A stretch of 64,000 nucleotides of DNA, taken from NCBI RefSeq assembly GCF_028609885.1, contig NZ_CP063195.1, positions 558,001 to 622,000 of the forward strand. Reading direction: 5' to 3'. The stretch comes from Corynebacterium jeikeium. GTDB lineage: Bacteria; Actinomycetota; Actinomycetes; Mycobacteriales; Mycobacteriaceae. The position numbers were made by a program, and so were the translations under genes. Each line of letters starts with the position of its first letter. Position 1 is the first letter of the stretch. Below the pieces are notes generated by a model. The model did not search any database, had not been told where the DNA came from, and saw only the letters and a program-made list of their open reading frames with translations. Shown here in pieces: positions 1 to 6,399 of the stretch.

Positions 1-204
1 ACCACCGCTTCGACATCGGAGCTATTTGGTAAAGGAGTATTAGCCTGGCTGTTCAACGCCGACCTCAATTCTTGGATCGTTGGCCAAGGCACAATGTGGG
101 GCCTGGCCAAGCGGTGTGCAAGGTACGTTTTCCACACTAACGATTGGGGTCTGGCTGGGCTACCACGGGGTTGGGGCAGCGCAGTGTTGAACCAGTGCAG
201 CAGC
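1..204. other. Left-edge spacer, no supported gene
   Basis: I see no gene I can support here. One plus-strand frame is open from the window edge to about 330, but it runs antisense into the AbgT-type gene and resembles nothing I recognise. In mycobacteria and many corynebacteria prfB precedes ftsE; no prfB sequence is visible here, so that neighbour is absent or displaced by the transporter gene. Confidence 0.4.
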
Positions 205-1827
205 CTACGGCGCCGGGTAGTCCATCGGCGTACCGGGGCCGAGCGGCAATCCGATCATCCACCAGAGTGCGAAGAACAGGAACCAGCCGACCAGCATGGC
301 GATGGAGTATGGCAGCGCCAGGGACATTAGCGTTCCGATGCCCGCCTTCTTGTAGTAGCGCTGCAAGAAGGTCAGGGCCAGGGCGAAGTACGGGCTCATC
401 GGGGTGATGATGTTCGAAGGAGAGTCGCCGATACGGAACAGCATCTGGGTGACCTCGGGGGAGAACCCGACGTACATGAACATCGGTACGACGATCGGCG
501 CCATAAGCGCCCACTGGGCGGAGCCAGAAGTAATGAAGAGGTTCACCAGCGCTACCAGGATCACAAAGGCGCCGAAGAGCAGCAGCGGTGGTAGATCGGC
601 CTTCTGCAGCAGCTCTGCGCCCTTAATGGCGGTCCAGGCGCCCAAGTTGGATGCCTTGAACCAGGCCAGGAACTGGGAGACTGCGAAAAACAGCACCATC
701 ATCGGCAGCAGGGTCTTCAACCCGCGTGCCATGAATTCCGGAACGTCGCTGGCCTTTGTAATGGACTTAATGCCCAGACCGTAGACCAGGCCGAGGATCA
801 GGAAGGCAGCGCCAATGGGCACGGCCACCGCGGTGATCAGGGGGCTGGACATCACCTCGCCGTTCTCGCCTTGGAGCGGCGAACCCGGAACAAACAGCAA
901 TGCAAAGTAGATGCCCGTCATGATTATGGCGACGAAAGCGGTGATCCCCAGTGCGCGTGCCTCGTCGCGCTCGAGCCTCAATGCGGCGGTGATCTTTTCC
1001 TGCGGTACGTCTCCAGCGAGCTCGTCATCGCCGTCGCGGCCGGTGTTGAAGGTGACCTCCGAGTAGTCGATCTCGTCGTGGTCCACCAACTCCTGGGTGC
1101 GCTTGTTCATGTACGCTTCCGTCAATACCGTGATGATCAGCGCCAACACGACCGCGCTGACGGCTACGAAGAAGTAGTTGGCTAGCGGCGAGACGAAGTA
1201 TTTATCGTCGACGATGTGGGCCGCCGAGGTGGAAATGCCACCCAACAGCACGTCGGTGATGTTCAGGACTAGCGAGGAGTTAAACCCGGCTGAGGATGCG
1301 GCAAAGGCCACCATTGCGCCAACGATCGGGGAGCGACCCACTGCGCGGAAGGACACTGCGCCTAGCGGAATGAGGATCACGTACACAGCGTCAGAGGCTA
1401 CGGAGCCCGTCACACCTGCCAGAGCCACAACAAAGGTCAGAAGTGTCGGCCCGACTCTAGAGACCGTTGCGCGCACTACCGCGCTGATTAGGCCAGAATG
1501 CTCGGCCACGGCCACGCCCAGCATGACCGTAATAATCAAGCCCAGCGGTGGGAAGGTGACGTAGTTGTCCACCACGCCGGAAAGGATCTCCTTGAGCCCA
1601 TCAGAACTCAGCAGGTTGACGATCTCTACCTTCTCGCCGTTTTCTGGGTTCGTGGCGCTGAGGCCAATCCTGTTGAAAATGAAACTGGAGACAAGGACTA
1701 GCCCGCCGAGGATGACGAATAGCCAGAACGGGTCGGGAAGTTTGTTGCCGACTTTCTCGATGAATCCGAGGAAGCCCCCGGGCTGATTGCTCTTTGTAGT
1801 TTCTTCTTTTGTCTGCGTATCGCTCAA
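205..1827 (-). CDS. AbgT-family transporter
   Basis: Multi-pass membrane transporter of the AbgT family (p-aminobenzoyl-glutamate uptake or antimetabolite export in characterised members). The N-terminus carries the family-like stretch FIEKVGNKLPDPFWLF, followed by about a dozen hydrophobic segments. Near the C-terminus is a motif resembling the family's conserved GDSPSNIITPMSPYF segment. I chose the TTG at 1827 (start MSDTQTKEE), preceded by a purine-rich AAGAGAGAAGAA stretch, because it places the start just before the conserved region. A longer in-frame extension to about 1953 has no recognisable sequence. The gene is divergent from ftsE. The substrate in this organism cannot be told from sequence; folate-related compounds or sulfonamide export are possibilities known for the family. 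Confidence 0.85.
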   Translation of the reverse strand: MSDTQTKEETTKSNQPGGFLGFIEKVGNKLPDPFWLFVILGGLVLVSSFIFNRIGLSATNPENGEKVEIVNLLSSDGLKEILSGVVDNYVTFPPLGLIITVMLGVAVAEHSGLISAVVRATVSRVGPTLLTFVVALAGVTGSVASDAVYVILIPLGAVSFRAVGRSPIVGAMVAFAASSAGFNSSLVLNITDVLLGGISTSAAHIVDDKYFVSPLANYFFVAVSAVVLALIITVLTEAYMNKRTQELVDHDEIDYSEVTFNTGRDGDDELAGDVPQEKITAALRLERDEARALGITAFVAIIMTGIYFALLFVPGSPLQGENGEVMSSPLITAVAVPIGAAFLILGLVYGLGIKSITKASDVPEFMARGLKTLLPMMVLFFAVSQFLAWFKASNLGAWTAIKGAELLQKADLPPLLLFGAFVILVALVNLFITSGSAQWALMAPIVVPMFMYVGFSPEVTQMLFRIGDSPSNIITPMSPYFALALTFLQRYYKKAGIGTLMSLALPYSIAMLVGWFLFFALWWMIGLPLGPGTPMDYPAP

Positions 1828-1830
1828 GGG

Positions 1831-1851
1831 TTCTTCTCTCTTGTTGACGCC
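1831..1851 (-). repeat. GGCGTC/A-rich motif copy 1
   Basis: Reads GGCGTCAACAAGAGAGAAGA on the minus strand. It lies at the 5' end of the AbgT-type gene, and its purine tail is in position to act as the ribosome binding site for the TTG start. Confidence 0.6.
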
Positions 1852-1990
1852 AAACGCCTTAATCGGGTTGGGTTGCGACTTTACATTCTGGGGTGCCGCG
1901 GGACAGCAGAAGCCCAGAATCAACGGAGCCGTACGAAGCCTCAGGAGTAACAACAGTCACTTTGGACTATCTTTGCCTCACTAGTTTCGC

Positions 1991-1996
1991 TACACT
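1991..1996 (+). promoter_or_regulatory. -10 element, leaderless ftsE
   Basis: TACACT lies 8 nt before the GTG at 2005. That spacing puts the transcript start at or next to the start codon, which suggests a leaderless mRNA. Confidence 0.5.
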
Positions 1997-2004
1997 GTGT
2001 GCTC

Positions 2005-2694
2005 GTGATCACCTTCGAAAACGTAACCAAGAGCTATTTGTCTTCCGGGCGGCCGGCCCTGGACAACATCACCCTGGACATTGAAAAGGGCGAGTTTGTC
2101 TTCCTCATCGGCCCGTCTGGCTCCGGTAAGTCCACGTTTCTGCAGCTCATCCTGCGCGAGGAAAAGCTGGATTCTGGAGACCTGCACGTCGCCGGCTACC
2201 ACGTGAACAAGATCAAGGGGCGGGATGTGCCGAAGCTGCGCCAGCGTATTGGCTATGTCTTCCAGGACTTCCGCCTGCTGCCGAAGAAGACCGTCTTCGA
2301 CAACGTTGCCTTCGCTCTCGAGGTTATCGGCAAGAAGCGCGCGGAAATCCAGCACTTGGTGCCTGCGGCATTGAAGACCGTTGGCCTCGACGGAAAGGAA
2401 AACCGCTTCCCGCACGAGCTGTCGGGTGGCGAACAACAGCGCGTGGCGATCGCGCGGGCGTCAGTAAATAAGCCTTTGGTCCTGCTGGCGGACGAGCCGA
2501 CAGGCAACCTGGACCCCGATACTTCATCTGAGATCATGATGCTGCTCAACCGCATTAACCAGAACGGTACGACCGTGGTGATGTCCACCCACGACGATGT
2601 GGCGGTGGACTCTATGCGTAAGCGCGTGATCGAGCTGTCGAAGGGCAAGCTTGTCCGCGATGACGAGCTCGGTATGTATGGCGTGGGCCACTAA
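2005..2694 (+). CDS. ftsE: Cell division ATP-binding protein FtsE
   Basis: ATPase of the FtsEX ABC-type complex, which couples septal ring events to peptidoglycan hydrolase activation at the inner face of the membrane. Visible motifs are Walker [10 protein letters not shown], signature [14 protein letters not shown], and Walker [13 protein letters not shown] followed by a switch histidine (STHDD). The length of 229 residues is usual for the family. I chose GTG 2005 ([11 protein letters not shown]) over the GTG two codons upstream because it matches known FtsE N-termini and because a TACACT -10 box ends 8 nt earlier. ftsX follows after a spacer of about 53 nt that contains 10-bp repeats. Confidence 0.95.
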   Translation: MITFENVTKSYLSSGRPALDNITLDIEKGEFVFLIGPSGSGKSTFLQLILREEKLDSGDLHVAGYHVNKIKGRDVPKLRQRIGYVFQDFRLLPKKTVFDNVAFALEVIGKKRAEIQHLVPAALKTVGLDGKENRFPHELSGGEQQRVAIARASVNKPLVLLADEPTGNLDPDTSSEIMMLLNRINQNGTTVVMSTHDDVAVDSMRKRVIELSKGKLVRDDELGMYGVGH

Positions 2695-2697
2695 TAC

Positions 2698-2737
2698 GGA
2701 ACAGTACGGATCAGTAAAGATCAGTAGGGAACAGTAG
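2698..2737 (+). repeat. 10-bp tandem repeat between ftsE and ftsX
   Basis: Four consecutive 10-mers (GGAACAGTAC, GGATCAGTAA, AGATCAGTAG, GGAACAGTAG) fill the spacer immediately before the ftsX ribosome binding region. The repeat lies outside both reading frames. Confidence 0.75.
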
Positions 2738-2747
2738 GGAAACATTA

Positions 2748-3650
2748 ATGAAGACCAACTTTGTGTTCCGCGAGGCGTTTTCGGGCCTGCGTCGCAACAT
2801 GACGATGACGATCGCCATGATCATCACCACCTCCATCGCGCTGGCGCTGCTGGCCACCGGCTTTCTGCTGAGCGCAATGACGGAGAGGACGAAGGACATC
2901 TACTTCGACCGCATTGAGGTGATGGTGCAGCTCGACGATAAGATTTCGAGCTCCGACCCAACGTGTGCCTCTCCGGAGTGCTCCGAGATCAAGCAGCAGT
3001 TGGAGGGCGACGAGGCGGTGAAGTCCGTGACCTTCCGTAACAAGGAGCAGTCCTACGAGCGCTTTGTGGAGTTGTTCGGCGAGTCCGATCCGCAGCTAGT
3101 GGAGCAGACGGAGAAGGATGCGCTGCCCGCCGCCTTCCACGTGCGCCTGGCCGACCCGGAGAACTCCGCGCCCATCGACGCGCTGCGGGACAATCCGGCG
3201 GTGACGAACATCGTGGATCAGGGCGACAACCTGGAGGCCGCGATGCGCAACCTGGACTCCATCCGCAACGCCTCCTTTATCGTGGCCGCAGTTCAGGCCA
3301 TCGCAGCGATCTTCCTGATCATGAACATGGTGCAGATCACCGCGTACTCGCGCCGCAGTGAGATCAGCATCATGCGCATGGTCGGCGCTTCGCGCTGGTA
3401 CACCCAGGCTCCGTTTGTCCTGGAGGCCATGATGGCCGCCCTGATCGGTGCGGTGCTGGCGGTTGGTGGCATGTTTGCCGCGAAGATCCTGGTGGTAGAC
3501 CGCGCCCTGAAGGCCGTGTACGACCAGCAGCTGGTGGCGCGCGTGACGAACAGCGACCTGTGGCTGGCCGCGCCGTTTGTGGTGCTGGTCGGCGTGGTCG
3601 TGGCAGCTATCACCGCGCAGGTCACCTTGCGCTGGTATGTGAAGAACTAG
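2748..3650 (+). CDS. ftsX: Cell division protein FtsX
   Basis: Membrane subunit of FtsEX. At 300 residues it shows the family layout: a cytoplasmic N-terminus, TM1 at about residues 20-42, an extracytoplasmic domain of about 130 residues that would contact a peptidoglycan hydrolase, then three TM segments in the C-terminal half. The extracytoplasmic part has a Cys pair (PTCASPEC, about residues 75-80), which could form a disulfide. The ATG at 2748 follows the repeat spacer, whose last unit (GTAGGGAA) supplies a modest Shine-Dalgarno. It is co-directional with ftsE and probably co-transcribed. Confidence 0.95.
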   Translation: MKTNFVFREAFSGLRRNMTMTIAMIITTSIALALLATGFLLSAMTERTKDIYFDRIEVMVQLDDKISSSDPTCASPECSEIKQQLEGDEAVKSVTFRNKEQSYERFVELFGESDPQLVEQTEKDALPAAFHVRLADPENSAPIDALRDNPAVTNIVDQGDNLEAAMRNLDSIRNASFIVAAVQAIAAIFLIMNMVQITAYSRRSEISIMRMVGASRWYTQAPFVLEAMMAALIGAVLAVGGMFAAKILVVDRALKAVYDQQLVARVTNSDLWLAAPFVVLVGVVVAAITAQVTLRWYVKN

Positions 3651-3662
3651 CACTGCGCCCTC

Positions 3663-3686
3663 GCTAAGCCAGCGCTGCTTAGCGCG
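3663..3686 (+). terminator. Hairpin after ftsX
   Basis: CGCTAAGC and GCTTAGCG arms are separated by 7 nt, followed by a short T run (ATTTTC) about 10 nt on. It is a probable weak terminator before the smpB promoter. Confidence 0.45.
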
Positions 3687-3720
3687 CTTAAGCATTTTCG
3701 CTCGAGGGAGCGCCCGGTGG

Positions 3721-3726
3721 TAGTGT
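3721..3726 (+). promoter_or_regulatory. -10 element, leaderless smpB
   Basis: TAGTGT ends 9 nt before the ATG at 3736, consistent with leaderless or near-leaderless transcription. Confidence 0.4.
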
Positions 3727-3735
3727 GTGGCTGTC

Positions 3736-4290
3736 ATGGCAGCAAAAAAGAGCACTCCCACCGATTCGGGGAAATCGAAGGGGAAAAAGAACAAGGCCCA
3801 GAAGGGCACAGGTCAGAAGGGGACTGGCCAGATCGTCGTTGCCACCAACCGCAAGGCGCGCCACGATTACCACATCATCGATACCTACGAGTGCGGTGTG
3901 GTGCTGGTGGGTACGGAAGTTAAATCTTTGCGGGAGGGCAAGGCTTCTCTTGTTGACGCCTACGCCACCATTGATGAAGGCGAGGTCTGGCTGCGCGGAC
4001 TTCATATCCCGGAGTACTCCATGGGGCACTGGACGAACCACAGCCCCCGCCGTACCCGCAAGCTGCTGTTGCACCGCCGGGAGATCGACTCGCTTATGGG
4101 CAAGGTACGCGACGGAAACAACACTTTGGTTCCGCTGCAGCTGTACTTCGTTGCCGGCAAGTTGAAGGTCGAGCTGGCGCTGGCGCGCGGTAAGCAGGAA
4201 TACGACAAGCGCCAGGACATCAAACGCCGTACAGAAGAGCGTGAGATCACGCGCGAGATGGGTCGGCGAATCAAGGGGATCCAGGGCTAG
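3736..4290 (+). CDS. smpB: SsrA-binding protein SmpB
   Basis: RNA-binding partner of tmRNA in trans-translation; it delivers tmRNA to stalled ribosomes. The conserved OB-fold core begins at IVVATNRKARHDYHI and contains TYECGVVLVGTEVKSLREGK and HIPEY. The C-terminal tail (KRQDIKRRTEEREITREM) is basic and would enter the mRNA channel. The 184-residue product has an N-terminal Lys/Gly-rich extension of about 30 residues beyond the usual core of about 155. A GTG at 3727 is an alternative start; I preferred ATG 3736 because of the -10 spacing. The tmRNA gene lies 1.1 kb downstream, after one intervening gene. Confidence 0.95.
   Translation: MAAKKSTPTDSGKSKGKKNKAQKGTGQKGTGQIVVATNRKARHDYHIIDTYECGVVLVGTEVKSLREGKASLVDAYATIDEGEVWLRGLHIPEYSMGHWTNHSPRRTRKLLLHRREIDSLMGKVRDGNNTLVPLQLYFVAGKLKVELALARGKQEYDKRQDIKRRTEEREITREMGRRIKGIQG
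3940..3960 (-). repeat. GGCGTC/A-rich motif copy 2
   Basis: Reads GGCGTCAACAAGAGAAGCCT on the minus strand. It lies inside smpB, in the codons for SLVDAY. Confidence 0.6.
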
Positions 4291-4342
4291 GGTGCGGTAA
4301 CGCATAGGGGACCTCTATTGAACGGGGGGGTTTGTGTTTTGA

Positions 4343-4348
4343 TACTTT
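4343..4348 (+). promoter_or_regulatory. -10 element, leaderless transcript
   Basis: TACTTT ends exactly 7 nt before the GTG at 4356. Confidence 0.45.
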
Positions 4349-4355
4349 CGGGCGT

Positions 4356-5315
4356 GTGAAAAATGACGACGTCGAGCATTGGTCCCTTAAGCATCCTGAG
4401 TTCGGGCTGCTTGAGCTCTTTATCGGCGAGCCGGATGCACTGCGGAGAATCGACCCGGACTTCCCCGCGTCCGATAAGAAAACTGACGCGGAAAACAGTG
4501 CCGCGCCGGAGGCGGAAGAGGTAACTGAAGATGCCGCGGGGGACGAGGGGGCGTCCACAAGAGAAGACAGCGAGAAGCTCCACAAGAAGCTGGCAGAGAA
4601 ACTAGACGACCTCGATAAGAACCGTCAGCTACTCGTGCGTCGCGACGGGGTAACGATCGCAAGGTACAAGAGCCTCGAGAATCAGAAGATTGACCTGGGT
4701 AAAAGCGAGGCGACCGTTAAGGCTGGAAAATATGGCGGTGAGATGACGCTCAGCGCGCCGTACCTGGGGTGGACCTCGAACTTCCTGGATAGCTGGATGA
4801 TCGAGGTTAAGGTGAAGGACGACGAGGGGGTGGTGGTCTTCGACCCGCCTGAAGGCTCGCGGGCGGCGAAACGCTGGGAGGCGATGGAGGAGTCGCCGTT
4901 CAAGCGCTGGTTCTTTCCCCTGATTACCGGGCTGGGGAAGGGCGGTTGGGCGCTGGCCGTGATCGTGCTGGGGCCGTTAGCTTCGCGATTGATCTCGTGG
5001 CTATTGAGCTTCGTGCCGGACTGGGATATCGATATCCCGTGGCCGGACATTAATCTTCCGTCGATCCCATGGCCGGACATTAACCTGCCTTCCATTCCGT
5101 GGCCGGAGATCAACCTTCCCTCGATTCCCTGGCCGGACTGGCACATGCCCGAATGGATGGAGCCGATTCTGCGCGTGGTGGAATTCATGGCGGATTACAG
5201 CAAGGTATGGGTGCCTGTGGTGATAGGCATTGCGGTCGGGCTAATGGCGGTGAAGAACAACAAGAAGTCCAAGGAGCGCAAGGCGAAGTGGCAAGAGGAG
5301 CAGAAGGATTCTTGA
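4356..5315 (+). CDS. Membrane protein with IPWPDINLPS repeats
   Basis: I do not recognise a family. The 319-residue product has an acidic low-complexity stretch (about residues 35-75), a beta-rich middle part, a hydrophobic segment (WALAVIVLGPLASRLISWLL), three tandem copies of the decapeptide IPWPDINLPS with a fourth degenerate unit, a second hydrophobic segment (VWVPVVIGIAVGLMAV) and a Lys-rich tail. The repeat would form a Pro/Trp-rich loop between two membrane spans. GTG 4356 is preferred because a TACTTT -10 box lies 7 nt upstream; TTG 4332 is an alternative. It sits between smpB and tmRNA with no obvious functional link to them. A motif copy (4550) lies in the acidic linker. Confidence 0.75.
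   Translation: MKNDDVEHWSLKHPEFGLLELFIGEPDALRRIDPDFPASDKKTDAENSAAPEAEEVTEDAAGDEGASTREDSEKLHKKLAEKLDDLDKNRQLLVRRDGVTIARYKSLENQKIDLGKSEATVKAGKYGGEMTLSAPYLGWTSNFLDSWMIEVKVKDDEGVVVFDPPEGSRAAKRWEAMEESPFKRWFFPLITGLGKGGWALAVIVLGPLASRLISWLLSFVPDWDIDIPWPDINLPSIPWPDINLPSIPWPEINLPSIPWPDWHMPEWMEPILRVVEFMADYSKVWVPVVIGIAVGLMAVKNNKKSKERKAKWQEEQKDS
4550..4570 (+). repeat. GGCGTC/A-rich motif copy 3
   Basis: GGCGTCCACAAGAGAAGACA, in the acidic low-complexity linker of the repeat membrane protein (reads GASTRED). Confidence 0.6.
5029..5142 (+). repeat. 30-bp tandem repeat, IPWPDINLPS units
   Basis: Three full 30-bp units plus a partial unit, in frame. Third-position differences (for example GATATCCCGTGG, GATCCCATGG, CATTCCGTGG) show that the repeat is old and conserved at protein level rather than a recent slippage product. 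Confidence 0.8.
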
Positions 5316-5382
5316 ATCAGCGCCACACGCGGGTGTAAGGTTAGATTTCCTGTTGTACAAGCGTTTCCGCAGCAGGAATCAC

Positions 5383-5762
5383 GGGGTCGACTTGGTTTCG
5401 ACTTTGTGCATTGAGCCAGGGGAAGCGTGCCGGTGAAGGCAGATGACCACCGATTTTAAGCGTCGCTGCGATTTTATAAGCGCCGAGAACACTCAGCGCG
5501 ACTACGCTCTCGCTGCCTAATTACAGCGACCGCGTGTCTGTCAGCCCGGGTATGTCCCTGACCCGGTAGCTGGCATCGACTTAAGGGACTTGCCGCACGG
5601 CTTTGTTGCTTGGGCCGTGTGGGACACCTTTCGAGCAACTGGGCCCATCATCCAGGCTGGTTCGTGAGCGCTGGAGGGTCGAGCAGAGGTCACGTGCGAA
5701 CTGCGCACGGAGAAGCCCTGGCGAGGTCGCAAAGGACCCGGGTTCAATTCCCGGCGGCTCCA
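5383..5762 (+). ncRNA. ssrA: Transfer-messenger RNA (tmRNA)
   Basis: tmRNA for trans-translation. The 5' GGGGTCG pairs with the 3' GGCTCC plus discriminator A, closing the acceptor stem. The 3' T-arm is GGGTTCAATTCCCG. The resume codon GCC at 5482 opens the tag reading frame AENTQRDYALAA, which ends at TAA 5518-5520; the ALAA end is the usual protease signal. CCA is not fully encoded (the genome reads CAG after the discriminator), so it would be added after transcription. A strong terminator follows at once. smpB lies upstream. Confidence 0.95.
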
Positions 5763-5774
5763 CAGAACGCATTT

Positions 5775-5802
5775 CCCCAGTTCAGAAATGAGCTGGGGTT
5801 TT
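5775..5802 (+). terminator. Terminator of tmRNA
   Basis: CCCCAGTTCA / TGAGCTGGGG stem (one G-U pair) with a GAAA loop, followed by TTTT. A closely similar CCCCAGCT hairpin ends the tRNA-Ala gene at 19041. Confidence 0.9.
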
Positions 5803-5812
5803 GTGTGTTCAA

Positions 5813-6271
5813 TTAACAAGCTGGAATTGGAATGCCATCCGCTTTCAGATATTTAGGGAGAAAGCCATAATGTGCCTCCCAAACATGGTGCTGGTTTAGT
5901 TTAGTGTGCAGGGGGGTACCAGTTGCGACCCTCCGATCTAGGGCAACCGCGTATCGTTCAGCGGCTAGCTTAGAAGTGAACGCCCCCACTAGTTCTGGAT
6001 CAAAATCGTCTGCTCTTCTTTCTTCCTCCTGGGCAGGTCCAGATCTGAAAACCAGAAAGATTACGTCGGACGGAAGTTTTCTGAGTAGGGTCCTATACCA
6101 GTCTTTAATGGTTACTTCTTCAATCCAGCAGCTGTACTTTTTTGATTCTACATATTCGGCCATTGCGTCTGCTTGTTTTCGATTACGTGCAACACCGACG
6201 AAGTCTTCTTGAAGAGTTTCCTTTTGGTGAGAGAAGAGTGCGAACGCGCTCGGGTAGGCAGCTTTAAGCAT
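5813..6271 (-). CDS. Hypothetical protein next to tmRNA
   Basis: I do not recognise this 152-residue protein. It is soluble, mixed charge, with no signal peptide or membrane segment. The motif FVGVARNRKQADAMAEYV near the start and FTSKLAAERYAVALDRRV later look like two alpha/beta segments. The ATG at 6271 has a good ribosome binding site (TGAGGAG, 7 nt spacing). The gene looks AT-richer than its neighbours and lies antiparallel just past the tmRNA 3' end, a site often used by integrating elements, so it may be acquired. I see no integrase or duplicated tmRNA end. The opposite-strand reading is less protein-like. Confidence 0.55.
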   Translation of the reverse strand: MLKAAYPSAFALFSHQKETLQEDFVGVARNRKQADAMAEYVESKKYSCWIEEVTIKDWYRTLLRKLPSDVIFLVFRSGPAQEEERRADDFDPELVGAFTSKLAAERYAVALDRRVATGTPLHTKLNQHHVWEAHYGFLPKYLKADGIPIPAC

Positions 6272-6386
6272 GGGGTCTCCTCAGGCTCTACAGGCAGCGC
6301 GAATTGCATGAGTATTGATAGCGGAATTATAGATTCCATCGTTGGAGGGGGTGGCTGAATCAAGGAGAGGGGTGGGGCTGATCGGT

Positions 6387-6392
6387 TAGACT
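6387..6392 (+). promoter_or_regulatory. -10 element, leaderless helicase gene
   Basis: TAGACT ends 7 nt before the ATG at 6400. Confidence 0.5.
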
Positions 6393-6399
6393 TGCCCGC

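Noticed and set aside
94..330. Plus-strand open frame from the left window edge
   Set aside because: Overlaps the conserved AbgT-type gene and its sequence has no recognisable features; could be a gene end but unsupported.
2698..2737. 10-bp repeats considered as iterons or an origin
   Set aside because: Only four short units in a within-operon spacer; no replication gene nearby.
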